In this document: positions 16,382 to 25,611 of the stretch, piece by piece
Layout: every line of letters begins with the position of its first letter
Position numbering within the stretch: the stretch's first letter is position 1
Position numbers and translations under genes: made by a program
The notes under the pieces: model-generated
Seen by the model: the letters and a program-made list of their open reading frames with translations, nothing else
The model's database searches: none
Told to the model about the DNA's origin: nothing
NCBI RefSeq assembly: GCF_025962655.1
Contig: NZ_JAGFPE010000001.1
Coordinates: forward strand, 1,426,001-1,490,000
Length of the DNA: 64,000 nucleotides
Reading direction: 5' to 3'
Source: Candidatus Symbiopectobacterium sp. NZEC151
GTDB lineage: Bacteria > Pseudomonadota > Gammaproteobacteria > Enterobacterales > Enterobacteriaceae

Positions 16382-16852
16382 TCACAGGCATCGGTGAGGC
16401 GGCTCGGTAGCACCATCGCCGCTGTCATCAAGGCAATCGATGCACGCTTCAAGCAGTTGATGCAACGCAGCCACCCGTTCAGCACCCAGTTGTGCCACGA
16501 TCGCCACCTGCGCCTCTTGCCACACCCGCTGCGCTTGCGCCTGTTTCTCCCGCCCTGCCGCAGTCACTTCAATACGGCGACTGCGCGCGTCACTCCCGGC
16601 ACAAATTTTTAGCCATCCTTGCGCAACCAGAGGCTGCATATTGCGTGTTAAGGTAGAGGCATCCATTTGCATGTGTCGGGCCAGATCGACCGGGCGAACA
16701 GGCTCCAGGCTCACGGCATACGACAACAGCGCATATTGGGTATTTTTCAACCCACATGTCGCAACGTAGTGATCGTAATGTCGCGTCACCATCCGCGTAA
16801 GCTGGCGCAGCTTGAGGTTGGTACAGCCCTGAGACGTGTCTGTGTTTTTCAT
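16382..16852 (-). CDS. MarR-family transcriptional regulator
   Basis: Encodes 156 residues from ATG 16852 (MKNTDTSQGC); another ATG eight codons upstream (16876) lies inside the putative operator, so I prefer the shorter form. Neither start has a good ribosome site. The winged-helix core is evident: NTQYALLSYAV, RPVDLARHMQMDASTLTRNMQPLVAQGWL and the wing residues GSDARSRRIEVTAAGRE. Two Cys near the N-terminus (CTNLK and VATCGLKN) could sense electrophiles or oxidants. It lies upstream of, and in line with, the flavin oxidoreductase gene, and divergent from an exported protein gene. Autoregulation through the tandem repeats at 16861-16887 is likely. Confidence 0.88.
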   Translation of the reverse strand: MKNTDTSQGCTNLKLRQLTRMVTRHYDHYVATCGLKNTQYALLSYAVSLEPVRPVDLARHMQMDASTLTRNMQPLVAQGWLKICAGSDARSRRIEVTAAGREKQAQAQRVWQEAQVAIVAQLGAERVAALHQLLEACIDCLDDSGDGATEPPHRCL

Positions 16853-16860
16853 GTCGTTAA

Positions 16861-16887
16861 TTGTATATGCAACCATTGTATATGCAA
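16861..16887. promoter_or_regulatory. Tandem operator for the MarR-type regulator
   Basis: TTGTATATGCAA occurs twice, at 16861-16872 and 16876-16887, separated by three bases. Each copy is nearly palindromic (TTGyATATrCAA), as expected for a MarR dimer site. The repeats lie immediately upstream of the preferred start codon and between two divergent genes, so they could control both. Confidence 0.7.
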
Positions 16888-17021
16888 CATTTTTACATCA
16901 GGAAGATCGCGGTATTGGTCCACTATCCGGCTAATAACGCGCGCATTATGTGAGTGTTTACGGTTTCACTCAAACCAGATTAGCGATAAGCTCATGTTTT
17001 TTCTATCTCTTTGGAGTTAGT

Positions 17022-17555
17022 GTGAAACGCCTGTTATCGACCTTGCTTCTGGCAACGCTCACCGCTTATCTACCCGCAGCGCCCGCTGCCACGGATATCA
17101 CCATGACAACGCAATCCCAGCAAGATACGGATGCCGGGTTGGCAAAAAAGCATCCCAGCGAACTCTATCTGCACGCCAAGCAGTTGTTTGAAACCGGCCA
17201 TAAAGATGACGCTGTGGCTTGGTTTTATATCGGCCAATTGCGCTGGCGCTACCATTTACTGGTGCACCCCGAACTGCCGCCCGATGGTGAACCGGCGGCC
17301 ATGGATGCCCTTAATGCCACGTTGGGGCAAGCGATCAACGAATGGGCGGGCGGTTCTCCCAAGGCCTGGCGCGCAGCGATTGGCAAAGCGCTGGCATGGG
17401 ATGCATCACACCCTAACCCTACCACACCCAAAGAGCAGTATGGCGCGCAATGGCAACAGGTGCGTGCCGGGCTGATGCAACTCGACGGTTATATCCGTGA
17501 TAACGAAAGCCAGATTCGCGCTGAACGTCAGGCACGCGGTTTAGAAAACCGCTAA
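17022..17555 (+). CDS. Exported protein of unknown function
   Basis: Encodes 177 residues from GTG 17022, chosen because TTTGGAG lies just upstream and the following codons give a clean Sec signal peptide (KRLLSTLLLATLTAYLPAAPAA). A longer frame from 16950 would place 24 odd residues before that signal. The mature protein is helical; ELYLHAKQLFETGHKDDAVAWFYIGQLRWRYH resembles a tetratricopeptide- or Sel1-like hairpin. The end is charged (NESQIRAERQARG). I do not recognise the family. It is divergent from the MarR gene and closed by a strong terminator, so it is a single-gene unit, probably periplasmic. Confidence 0.75.
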   Translation: MKRLLSTLLLATLTAYLPAAPAATDITMTTQSQQDTDAGLAKKHPSELYLHAKQLFETGHKDDAVAWFYIGQLRWRYHLLVHPELPPDGEPAAMDALNATLGQAINEWAGGSPKAWRAAIGKALAWDASHPNPTTPKEQYGAQWQQVRAGLMQLDGYIRDNESQIRAERQARGLENR

Positions 17556-17603
17556 ACAGATCTCTTCTGGCACGACACACAGAAAACCGCATTAAACGCA
17601 CTC

Positions 17604-17640
17604 AGGCTGCCCTTTTCAAACAGAAAGGCGGCCTTTTTCT
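17604..17640 (+). terminator. Rho-independent terminator
   Basis: AGGCTGCC pairs with GGCGGCCT (one G-T pair), extended by TTT/AAA, and is followed by TTTTTCT. It ends the transcript of the exported-protein gene. Confidence 0.85.
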
Positions 17641-18204
17641 CCTGCGACATCTCGGTATTGTTCACTATGACATCAATCGCTTACCAACGCCGCGATGGTT
17701 GCTCAGCCAGCGCTACCACAGGGCACAGCGCTAAATCACTACTGTGCAGTTGCGCAATAAAAAGAAAGAAAATGAGGGAAAATGACAAAATCGTTGGTTT
17801 TTTTGCGCAAACACAAGAAAACAGGGTATCTTAGCAGCGTAATTATCTTGTTTCCCCACGCGTTATAACTATAATACGAAACGTTGTTTCATTGAATGGT
17901 TTCAGCAAATCGACGTGCCGAAAATACTACGATTAGACACTGTTACTGCAAACATAACTGCCCGAGACGCGCTCAGGTTTAAAAGACGCGTTTTACCGGT
18001 GGCAAGCAACACGGTTGCAGCGCATTTCCGCTCTCGGCTTACCGCCGGTGGTAACAGGCCACGTCCATCATCTTTCATTCATCGTTACCCGCTACAATTA
18101 CTATTCGCTCTGGACTCGCAAACACATTCGCTTCGTCGGCCTGGTATCCGGTGCCCGCGAACTCATGATTTTTTTATCCATCACAACTTGTAGAAAACAC
18201 TCGT
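17641..18204 (+). promoter_or_regulatory. pykF upstream region and promoter
   Basis: This 564-bp gene-free stretch precedes pykF. A good sigma-70 promoter is visible: TTGTTT at 17848-17853, a 16-base spacer and TATAAT at 17870-17875. That gives a leader of about 320 nt. A Cra-type operator follows at 17893-17906. The 200 bp before the promoter show nothing clear. Confidence 0.65.
17893..17906. promoter_or_regulatory. Cra (FruR) operator of pykF
   Basis: On the minus strand the sequence reads GCTGAAACCATTCA, close to the Cra consensus GCTGAAnCGnTTCA. It lies around +10 to +25 of the predicted promoter, a position where Cra would repress. Repression of pykF by Cra is established in E. coli. 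Confidence 0.7.
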
Positions 18205-19617
18205 ATGAAAAAGACTAAAATCGTTTGTACTATCGGTCCGAAAACCGAATCAGAGGAAATGCTGACCAACATGCTGAATGCAGGCATGAATGTGATGCGT
18301 CTTAACTTCTCACACGGGGATTATGCTGAGCACGGGCAGCGCATCAAAAACATGCGCGCGGTTATCGAGAAGACCGGTAAACAAGCCGCCATTCTGCTGG
18401 ATACCAAAGGGCCAGAAATCCGTACCATGAAACTGGAAAACGGCGCGGACGTTAGCCTGGTTGCTGGTCAGACTTTTACCTTTACCACTGACCAAACGGT
18501 TATCGGTAACCAAGATCGCGTTGCGGTCACCTACGAAGGTTTCGCCACTGACCTGACCGTCGGCAACACCGTACTGGTGGATGATGGTCTGATTGGTATG
18601 GAAGTCACCGCCATCAACAACGGTGAAGTGGTTTGTAAAGTGCTGAACAACGGCGACCTGGGCGAGAAAAAAGGCGTTAACCTGCCGGGCGTGTCCATTC
18701 AGTTGCCAGCACTGGCTGAAAAAGACAAGAGCGATCTGGTTTTCGGCTGTGAACAAGGCGTTGACTTCGTGGCGGCCTCTTTCATTCGTAAGCGTTCTGA
18801 CGTTGAAGAGATCCGCGCGCATCTGAAAGCGCACGGCGGCGAAAATATCCAGATCATCTCCAAAATCGAAAACCAGGAAGGTCTGAACAACTTTGACGAC
18901 ATCCTGGAAGCGTCTGACGGCATCATGGTTGCCCGTGGCGACCTCGGCGTAGAAATTCCGGTTGAAGAGGTTATCTTCGCGCAGAAGATGATGATCGAGA
19001 AATGCAATAAAGCACGTAAAGTGGTTATCACTGCCACCCAAATGCTGGATTCCATGATCAAAAACCCGCGCCCAACCCGCGCAGAAGCTGGCGACGTCGC
19101 TAACGCCATCATTGATGGTACCGATGCCGTGATGCTGTCTGGCGAAAGTGCCAAAGGGAAATACCCGTTGGAAGCGGTCACCATCATGGCGACTATCTGC
19201 CAGCGCACTGACGTGGTAATGAAAGCCCGTCTGGACGCACAGCAAGACTCTGCCAAAATGCGTATCACCGAAGCGGTATGCCGCGGTGCAGTAGAAACCG
19301 CAGAAAAACTGGATGCGCCGTTAATCGTGGTAGCCACCAGTGGCGGCAAGTCAGCGAAATCCATTCGTAAATACTTCCCGCACGCGCGCATTCTGGCACT
19401 GACCACCAATGCCATCACTGCACGTCAATTGCTGCTGAGCAAAGGCGTTGACACGCTGCTGGTAAGCGAAATCGCCTCTACCGACGACTTCTACCGCATT
19501 GGTAAAGAAGCGGCGCTGAAAAGCGGTTTGGCACAGCCGGGCGACATCGTTGTCATGGTATCGGGCGCGCTGGTTTCCAGTGGCACCACCAACACGGCAT
19601 CCGTTCACCGTCTCTGA
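18205..19617 (+). CDS. pykF: Pyruvate kinase I (fructose 1,6-bisphosphate-activated)
   Basis: Encodes 470 residues, identical in length to E. coli PykF. It transfers phosphate from phosphoenolpyruvate to ADP, the last step of glycolysis, and is allosterically activated by fructose 1,6-bisphosphate. Motifs seen are MRLNFSHGD near residue 32, the lid domain (about 70-170), the catalytic KIENQEG and [13 protein letters not shown], and the signature [20 protein letters not shown]. The C-terminal effector domain contains [18 protein letters not shown]. It lies immediately upstream of lpp, as in E. coli. It works opposite to ppsA, encoded further along this window, and both are classical targets of Cra. 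Confidence 0.98.
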   Translation: MKKTKIVCTIGPKTESEEMLTNMLNAGMNVMRLNFSHGDYAEHGQRIKNMRAVIEKTGKQAAILLDTKGPEIRTMKLENGADVSLVAGQTFTFTTDQTVIGNQDRVAVTYEGFATDLTVGNTVLVDDGLIGMEVTAINNGEVVCKVLNNGDLGEKKGVNLPGVSIQLPALAEKDKSDLVFGCEQGVDFVAASFIRKRSDVEEIRAHLKAHGGENIQIISKIENQEGLNNFDDILEASDGIMVARGDLGVEIPVEEVIFAQKMMIEKCNKARKVVITATQMLDSMIKNPRPTRAEAGDVANAIIDGTDAVMLSGESAKGKYPLEAVTIMATICQRTDVVMKARLDAQQDSAKMRITEAVCRGAVETAEKLDAPLIVVATSGGKSAKSIRKYFPHARILALTTNAITARQLLLSKGVDTLLVSEIASTDDFYRIGKEAALKSGLAQPGDIVVMVSGALVSSGTTNTASVHRL

Positions 19618-19625
19618 TCGTTGCC

Positions 19626-19659
19626 ACGGGCTGTCGCCGTTAAAAACACGACAGCCCGT
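19626..19659 (+). terminator. Hairpin after pykF
   Basis: ACGGGCTGTCG and CGACAGCCCGT form a perfect 11-bp stem with a 12-base loop, eight bases after the pykF stop. A T tract is lacking, so the second hairpin at 19692-19720 may do the actual termination. Confidence 0.6.
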
Positions 19660-19691
19660 CAATTTGCGATCGTGAGTGAATGACCGATAGT

Positions 19692-19720
19692 AAAAAAGCG
19701 CCGCAAAGGGCGCTTTTTTA
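19692..19720 (+). terminator. Strong bidirectional terminator between pykF and lpp
   Basis: AAAAAAGCGCC/GGCGCTTTTTT is a perfect stem of 11 bp with a 6-base loop and T/A runs on both sides. It insulates pykF from lpp. Confidence 0.88.
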
Positions 19721-19909
19721 TATTTTTATGTTATCAATCGACTACACTCAAGAAATAAGACCTATTCCGCTCCACCTATTTCCGCAGAATATATCTCCAA
19801 TTCGCATCATAAAATACCGCTGTTTTCACTCCTTTTTTAACTACTCTGTAAAACTCGCTGCTTCTTTGAGCGAACGATCAAAATTAAGCATGTTCTCATC
19901 AAAAATTTA

Positions 19910-20220
<311 letters not shown>

Positions 20221-20240
20221 GAATTGGTTAAGTAGTGAAA

Positions 20241-20269
20241 ATGGCGCACAGTGTGCGCCATTTTTTTTT
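20241..20269 (+). terminator. lpp terminator
   Basis: ATGGCGCA...TGCGCCAT forms a stem around CAGTG and is followed by nine T residues, a textbook intrinsic terminator. Confidence 0.93.
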
Positions 20270-20437
20270 GCCCGCCATTTCGCTTATTCAGCCTCTGTCA
20301 TTACCCTCTGCCGCAACCCGCTGATGCACGCCACAAGATTCAGATAATCTGTCATTTAAGAGGATAGGTTCCCGGCTTGAAACGGGGAATGGCATTAATT
20401 CGCGCCCAACGGCCGCTGAGCGCGTTTTATCTATGAA

Positions 20438-21451
20438 CTACTGCGAGGCACTCACTGAAGAAATAGGCGCAGCCTGGTGCGTCTCAGGCGCTGTTAGCAC
20501 AGGTTCCTGAAAATGTTCGACGCTTTGCCCGGCGCTGACCAGAATCGGCATCCCGGAACGGCGCACAATGGCATCACCAACCATTTGGCTATCGGTTTCC
20601 GACGCATGGATAAAGCTCTGAATCTGTTTATTCAGCGGGATTGCCATGGTTTGCGGATCGTCCTTGGACGATTTAGACAGCGGCTGATGCACTTCGATGT
20701 AGCGTTTGCCGTCTGGCTCCACCGAGGTTTTCACCGCATCGTTAATGATCTGCACCCGGGTGCCTACCGGTACGTTATTGAACAACCATTCGATGTCATC
20801 GGCACGCAGGCGGATACAGCCGGAACTGACACGCATGCCAATACCGAAGTTAGCGTTAGTACCGTGCAGCAAATACACGCCGCCATGGGCCGCCAGACGC
20901 AGCGCATGCAGCCCCATCGGATTATCCGGTCCCGCCGGGACAACCGCCGGAAGTTTGATGCCCTCTTCTTCCAGATAACGCTTGCGGATGTTGGCCGTCG
21001 GCGTCCAGGTCGGGTTCGCGCGTTTTTCACTGACCGACGTCACCATCAACGGGGTGTTACGCCCCTGCTGACCGATGCCGATCGGGAAAACCAGGACAGT
21101 GCCCTTCCCTTTTGGATAATAGTAAAGGCGCAGTTCAGCCAGATTGACGACAATGCCCTCGCGCGGCGTATCAGGTAGCAGCATCTGCGTCGGGATGGTC
21201 AAGGTGGATCCCGGCGTCGGCAAATAAGGATCGGTGCCGGGATTGGCTTCCAGCATATTCAGCAGGCCGATTTTAAAATCGGACGCGATAGCTTCCAGCG
21301 GCCGACCATCATGCGGCACCGGATAGGCAATGTTCTCACCGATCAGTCGGCTACCCGCTGGGGGCAATGGGTATTCGGTGGCGCTCGCCGCCGAGCTTCC
21401 TACCAGGTAGGTCGCCAGTACCATACCCAAAAATGTAAACATACGCTTCAT
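20438..21451 (-). CDS. ldtE: L,D-transpeptidase LdtE (YnhG)
   Basis: Encodes 337 residues: a signal peptide (MKRMFTFLGMVLATYLVGSS), an N-terminal LysM-like peptidoglycan-binding part (about 40-95), a YkuD catalytic domain (about 100-235) and a low-complexity tail. The catalytic signature is HGTNANFGIGMRVSSGCIRL with the nucleophilic Cys. LdtE makes 3-3 cross-links between diaminopimelate residues of peptidoglycan in the periplasm. It sits between lpp and sufE, the position of ynhG in E. coli, which favours LdtE over the Lpp-anchoring paralogues LdtA, B and C. Its promoter is in the 286-bp gap to sufE, in which I see only one hairpin. Confidence 0.92.
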   Translation of the reverse strand: MKRMFTFLGMVLATYLVGSSAASATEYPLPPAGSRLIGENIAYPVPHDGRPLEAIASDFKIGLLNMLEANPGTDPYLPTPGSTLTIPTQMLLPDTPREGIVVNLAELRLYYYPKGKGTVLVFPIGIGQQGRNTPLMVTSVSEKRANPTWTPTANIRKRYLEEEGIKLPAVVPAGPDNPMGLHALRLAAHGGVYLLHGTNANFGIGMRVSSGCIRLRADDIEWLFNNVPVGTRVQIINDAVKTSVEPDGKRYIEVHQPLSKSSKDDPQTMAIPLNKQIQSFIHASETDSQMVGDAIVRRSGMPILVSAGQSVEHFQEPVLTAPETHQAAPISSVSASQ

Positions 21452-21705
21452 ACGAAAATCTCTACAGGTTGACGTTATTATTCGTTTGCCATTGATACCA
21501 GCCGGGGCCTGAATGCGACCACTTCCGTCGGATTCTGCAAGTGTAGCATGCCAAAAATATCCACAGGTTTTATTTGCTAATCAATGCGTTAATATGCAGT
21601 TCTTGACAAAGCACAATGCCAGAATAAAAGGAGTTGGCGGTAATAACCAGTGGGGTAATCTGAAAAAACCGGGCGGTTGGCGTACAAACGCCATCGTGGA
21701 GTGAT

Positions 21706-21728
21706 CCAGCCCGTAGTATACGGGCTGG
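21706..21728 (-). terminator. Hairpin at the end of the suf operon
   Basis: CCAGCCCG/CGGGCTGG forms an 8-bp perfect stem with a 7-base loop, 10 bp after the sufE stop. There is no T tract on the minus strand, so it may be Rho-assisted or a 3'-end stabiliser. Confidence 0.55.
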
Positions 21729-21737
21729 CAGGTAACG

Positions 21738-22154
21738 TCAGGCCAGGGTAGACGCTTTGGCGCGAATGGCACGCAGCATCGCTTCCAGCCCCTGTGAGCG
21801 TGATGGCGTCAAATGCTGACTCAGCGCCAGTTCCGCAAAGAAAGGCCGCACATCCAGCGCCAGTGCTTGCTGCGCCGTCAACGCGTGATACAGGCTAAAG
21901 ACCACGGCAACCAGTCCCTTGACGATAGCGGCATCGCTGTCACCGCTGAAAATCAGGCGGCCCTGCTCATCACGCGTCATCACAATCCACACCTGACTCT
22001 GGCACCCGGCAATCAGGTTCTCGGGTTGACGCCATTGGTCAGGCAACGGGTCTAAACGACTGCCCAGCTCGATGATATACAGATACTTCTCTTCCCAATT
22101 GTTGCAACGAGAAAAGTTTCGCAACAATTTTTCTGGCTCTGGCAAGCTTGCCAT
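21738..22154 (-). CDS. sufE: Cysteine desulfuration protein SufE
   Basis: Encodes 138 residues from ATG 22154, which has GGGAGGAATTC upstream; the longer frame to 22295 lacks a ribosome site and does not resemble SufE. SufE takes persulfide sulfur from SufS on its Cys in the GCQSQVW motif (about residue 51) and passes it to SufB in the SufBC2D scaffold. The C-terminal [20 protein letters not shown] is strongly conserved. It is the last gene of the suf operon. A 100-bp spacer separates it from sufS, longer than the near-contiguous packing of the other genes. Confidence 0.96.
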   Translation of the reverse strand: MASLPEPEKLLRNFSRCNNWEEKYLYIIELGSRLDPLPDQWRQPENLIAGCQSQVWIVMTRDEQGRLIFSGDSDAAIVKGLVAVVFSLYHALTAQQALALDVRPFFAELALSQHLTPSRSQGLEAMLRAIRAKASTLA

Positions 22155-22254
22155 GAATTCCTCCCAACAGGCTGAGCACGCCCACCCCATAGCCGCCTGG
22201 TGACAGCACCAAAACAAAAACACAAGGGAAAACGCAGGCGCGCATCGAGGCTTA

Positions 22255-23478
22255 TCAGCCTCCCAGCAAACGATGAATACGCTGTAGTCCGGCAACCAGC
22301 CGATCTATTTCTTCGCGGGTAGTATAAACCGCTATCGAGGCGCGGCACATACTGGGTACGCCATAATGTGCCATCAATGGCATCGCACAGTGATGGCCGG
22401 TACGAATGGCAATCCCGTACTGGTCAAGGAAACTGCCGACGTCATAGGCGTGATGCTTGCCGAGGTTAAAGGCAATCACCCCTTTTCGCTCGGCCGAACC
22501 GTAGAGGATGATATCCGGTACCGAACTCAGCGCATCCAGCGCGTAGTGCATCAGCGCCGTTTCGTGATCGTGAATAGCGTCCAGCCCGATTGCAGAGACA
22601 TAATCCAGCGCCGCGCCCAGCCCCATGATCCCGCCGGTATTGGGCGATCCTGCTTCAAAGCGCCACGGCGCATCGGCATAGCGGGTACCTTGCGTCAGGC
22701 TAACGTCACGGATCATCGCCCCGCCCCCTTCCCACGGTGGCATGGCATTGAGCAGCGCATGCTTGGCGTACAGCACGCCAATACCGGAGGGGCCGTAAAT
22801 TTTATGCCCGGAAAAGGCGTAAAAGTCGCAGTCTAACGCCCGTACGTCCACACGCTGATGCATCACCGCCTGCGCACCGTCCACCAGCACCGCGCTACCG
22901 ACCGCCCGCGCCCGCGCAATCAAGGTGTCCAGCGGGTTTTCTGTGCCCAGCACGTTAGAGACCTGAGTCACTGCCAGCAAGCGGGTACGCTTATCCAGCA
23001 GTGCATCCAGTTGGCTTAAATCCAGCGTACCTTGCGCCGTCAATGGCAGCACGCGCAGCTCAACGCCTTGGCGTTCAGCCAGCATTTGCCACGGCACGAT
23101 ATTGGCATGGTGCTCCATTTCGGTGATCAGAATATTGTCACCGGCTTCAATAAAAGCGCTGCCATAGCTGTTGGCGACCAGATTGATCGCTTCCGTGGTG
23201 CCACGCACAAAGACGATCTCTTCCGCCGAGGCCGCGTTGATATAGCGCGCAACCTGCTCACGCACCGCTTCCATCGCGCTGGTGGCCTTGGCGCTTAGCG
23301 TATGAATGCCACGGTGCACCGCAGCATATTCATTACTGTAAAACGCCACTTCCCGGTCAATCACCGCCTGCGGTTTCTGCGCGCTGGCCGCGCTGTCCAG
23401 GTAGGCCAGAGGCTGCCCGTTGACCTGCTGCGCCAGCACCGGGAAATCGCGGCGAATCCGCTCAATCGGATAATTCAT
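22255..23478 (-). CDS. sufS: Cysteine desulfurase SufS
   Basis: Encodes 407 residues of a class II PLP-dependent cysteine desulfurase. It converts L-cysteine to alanine and leaves a persulfide on the active-site Cys, here in [15 protein letters not shown] (about residue 364). The PLP lysine is in [14 protein letters not shown]. SufS delivers sulfur to SufE under oxidative stress or iron starvation, when the Isc pathway fails. Its ATG overlaps the sufD stop (TAATG), so translation is coupled. The protein also has selenocysteine lyase activity in related bacteria. Confidence 0.97.
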   Translation of the reverse strand: MNYPIERIRRDFPVLAQQVNGQPLAYLDSAASAQKPQAVIDREVAFYSNEYAAVHRGIHTLSAKATSAMEAVREQVARYINAASAEEIVFVRGTTEAINLVANSYGSAFIEAGDNILITEMEHHANIVPWQMLAERQGVELRVLPLTAQGTLDLSQLDALLDKRTRLLAVTQVSNVLGTENPLDTLIARARAVGSAVLVDGAQAVMHQRVDVRALDCDFYAFSGHKIYGPSGIGVLYAKHALLNAMPPWEGGGAMIRDVSLTQGTRYADAPWRFEAGSPNTGGIMGLGAALDYVSAIGLDAIHDHETALMHYALDALSSVPDIILYGSAERKGVIAFNLGKHHAYDVGSFLDQYGIAIRTGHHCAMPLMAHYGVPSMCRASIAVYTTREEIDRLVAGLQRIHRLLGG

Positions 23479-24782
23479 TAGACTACTCCTGCCGCGTTCG
23501 GCAGGCGCAACGCAATACGCTGCAACACCGCCTCTTGCAGCGTGTCGTTATCCAACGCTTCCGTCAATTCGGCGGCAAACGCGTAAATGATCATCTGCTG
23601 TGCATCCTGCTGTGAAATACCGCGCGAACGCAGGTAGAACAGTTGCTCTTCATCAATGCGCCCCACCGTGGCACCGTGGCTGCACTTCACATCATCGGCA
23701 TAAATCTCGAGCTGCGGCTTGGTATCCACTTCCGCCAGACGTCCCAGCAGCAGGTTGTTGTTGGTCATCTGTCCGTCGGTCTTCAATGCGCCCGGCGCAA
23801 CCTTGATCATACCGTTGAACACCGCCCGGGCTTTGTCACTGACAATCGCCTTGTGCAGTTGGCGGCTTTCGCCGTGGCCCTGATTATGTTCAAGGTAGGT
23901 GCGGGTATCGCACACTTCGCTGCCAATCGGCAAAATCAGGCTATTGATAGAGAGGTTGACGCCTTCACCGTTGATTTGCGCGCTAGTGTGATGCCGGGTT
24001 AATCCGGCACCCAGCAAGAAACTGTGGCTGCGCACGCGCGCATCCCGTTCCAACACCAAATCGTTGTGTGCAAAGTGGTAACTGGCAGCAGCCTCAAACG
24101 CCAGCTTGAGGTGTTTTACCTGGCTGTTCGCCGCCGCATGCACCGTCAGGCGCGTACCGGTGAAGTGCGCCTTGTCATCCAGACTGACGTAGTGCTCGAT
24201 AATCGCTGCGCTGGCCCCCGCCCCGACATACAGATGGTGGCGTTGGTGTGCCATATTCAGGCTGGCAGACTGCCCGCTGCTGATATGCAGAATATACAGC
24301 GGTTTCTCCGCCTGGCATCCCGTCGGTAAACGGATGGCGGTGTGCTGCGCCGCCAGACTTTCCGTCAGGTGCAAAAACAGTTCCGGCTGAACGGCCGCCA
24401 GATCGGTGGGTGCCGCATGGGGCGCATTCACCGCAATCTGGTAGGGGCCCCACTGCGCATCGCTCAACGCCGCGTTAAATACGCCATCGACAAACACCAG
24501 ACGCCAACTCTCCAGCGCCAGTGCGTGTGCTGCCAACGTCTCTTCATCAACGGACACGGCATCCGGCGCGCTGAACGTCTGCGTCAGCAACCCATCCAAC
24601 AGCGTATATTTCCAATGTTCGTGCTTGCGCCCCGGCAAGCCGAGCCGCATCACTTCCTGCCAGTGATGCTGAGCACTGGGTGCATCCGCCGCGCGTGACG
24701 CGTTAAACAACGCCTGCCACTGCTGGAGCGTTTTGGCCTGTTTTTCAGCCAGCGTGTTACTGTTGGTCGGTAAGCCAGCCAT
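23478..24782 (-). CDS. sufD: Fe-S cluster assembly protein SufD
   Basis: Encodes 434 residues of the SufD subunit of the SufBC2D scaffold, a beta-helical protein paralogous to SufB. It begins [15 protein letters not shown] inside the end of sufC, the same 26-base overlap as in E. coli. The core shows [15 protein letters not shown] near the start. It also shows [21 protein letters not shown] and [22 protein letters not shown], which are conserved and include the His implicated in cluster assembly. The complex builds Fe-S clusters on the SufB-SufD interface using sulfur from SufSE and ATP hydrolysis by SufC. Confidence 0.96.
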   Translation of the reverse strand: MAGLPTNSNTLAEKQAKTLQQWQALFNASRAADAPSAQHHWQEVMRLGLPGRKHEHWKYTLLDGLLTQTFSAPDAVSVDEETLAAHALALESWRLVFVDGVFNAALSDAQWGPYQIAVNAPHAAPTDLAAVQPELFLHLTESLAAQHTAIRLPTGCQAEKPLYILHISSGQSASLNMAHQRHHLYVGAGASAAIIEHYVSLDDKAHFTGTRLTVHAAANSQVKHLKLAFEAAASYHFAHNDLVLERDARVRSHSFLLGAGLTRHHTSAQINGEGVNLSINSLILPIGSEVCDTRTYLEHNQGHGESRQLHKAIVSDKARAVFNGMIKVAPGALKTDGQMTNNNLLLGRLAEVDTKPQLEIYADDVKCSHGATVGRIDEEQLFYLRSRGISQQDAQQMIIYAFAAELTEALDNDTLQEAVLQRIALRLPNAAGVV

Positions 24783-25503
24783 AGCCTTGCTCCTCCAACT
24801 GTTTCACCAGCGAAAAATCACCGGATTTAACGATACGACCTTGATAAAGCACGTGCACATAATCGGGTTGGATATAATCCAGAATACGCTGGTAGTGGGT
24901 CACGATAATAAACGCACGTTGCTGGTTACGCAGCGCGTTAACGCCGTTGGCAACAATCTTCAGCGCATCGATATCCAGTCCGGAGTCCGTCTCATCCAGA
25001 ATACACAGCTCCGGCTCCAGCGCCGCCATTTGCAAAATGTCATTACGTTTTTTCTCGCCGCCGGAAAAACCCACGTTAACCGAACGGGTCAACAAATCTG
25101 CCGGCATTTTTAGCAGTTTGATTTTATCTTCAATAAAATCGGCGAAATCGAAGCGGTCCAGCGGCTCTTGCTCGCGGTATTTGCGCACGGCGTTTACGGC
25201 GGTTTGCAAAAAGAACTGGTTACTGACGCCGGGGATCTCAACCGGGTATTGGAAGGCCATAAAGATGCCCTCACCGGCGCGATCCTCCGGATCTAACTCC
25301 AACAAGTCTTTGCCTTTGAACGCCACCGTGCCGTCGTTCACTTCATAATCTTCACGGCCCGCAAGCGTGGCGGAAAGCGTACTTTTACCAGAACCGTTGG
25401 GTCCCATGATGGCGTGAACTTCACCGGGTTTTATCTCGAGGTTCAGTCCGTTCAGGATCGCCTTACCTTCAACGCTTACGTGTAAATTCTTAATGCTTAA
25501 CAT
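24757..25503 (-). CDS. sufC: Fe-S cluster assembly ATPase SufC
   Basis: Encodes 248 residues, the same length as in E. coli. It is an ABC-type ATPase without membrane partner: Walker A GPNGSGKST (about 34-42), signature SGGEKKR, and Walker B LCILDETDSGLD. SufC binds SufB and SufD and drives the conformational change that exposes cluster-assembly residues. Its end overlaps the start of sufD by 26 bases. The 108-bp gap to sufB contains a long imperfect hairpin (25556-25586), noted separately. Confidence 0.97.
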   Translation of the reverse strand: MLSIKNLHVSVEGKAILNGLNLEIKPGEVHAIMGPNGSGKSTLSATLAGREDYEVNDGTVAFKGKDLLELDPEDRAGEGIFMAFQYPVEIPGVSNQFFLQTAVNAVRKYREQEPLDRFDFADFIEDKIKLLKMPADLLTRSVNVGFSGGEKKRNDILQMAALEPELCILDETDSGLDIDALKIVANGVNALRNQQRAFIIVTHYQRILDYIQPDYVHVLYQGRIVKSGDFSLVKQLEEQGYGWLTDQQ

Positions 25504-25555
25504 AGTTTATCCTTGCGGCGTCGTGCCGAGCACGCCTGATAACATCAATTCGCGT

Positions 25556-25586
25556 GGGGTGCTGTCAGATTGACATTCGGCACCCC
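25556..25586 (-). repeat. Hairpin in the sufB-sufC spacer
   Basis: GGGGTGC/GCACCCC is extended by TGTCA/TGACA around a GAT loop, giving a 12-bp stem interrupted by a 4-base bulge. It may be an mRNA-processing or stability element that sets the SufB to SufCDSE ratio. Confidence 0.55.
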
Positions 25587-25611
25587 GCTGCATTTTTAGT
25601 CTGCGACGCAC

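Noticed and set aside
18310-19245. Open frame of 311 codons opposite pykF
   Set aside because: Antisense shadow of a highly expressed, codon-biased gene; the composition is rich in Phe/His/Val with no recognisable motif.
22155-22295. N-terminal extension of sufE
   Set aside because: GGGAGGAATTC directly before ATG 22154 and the conserved SufE length show the shorter start is used.
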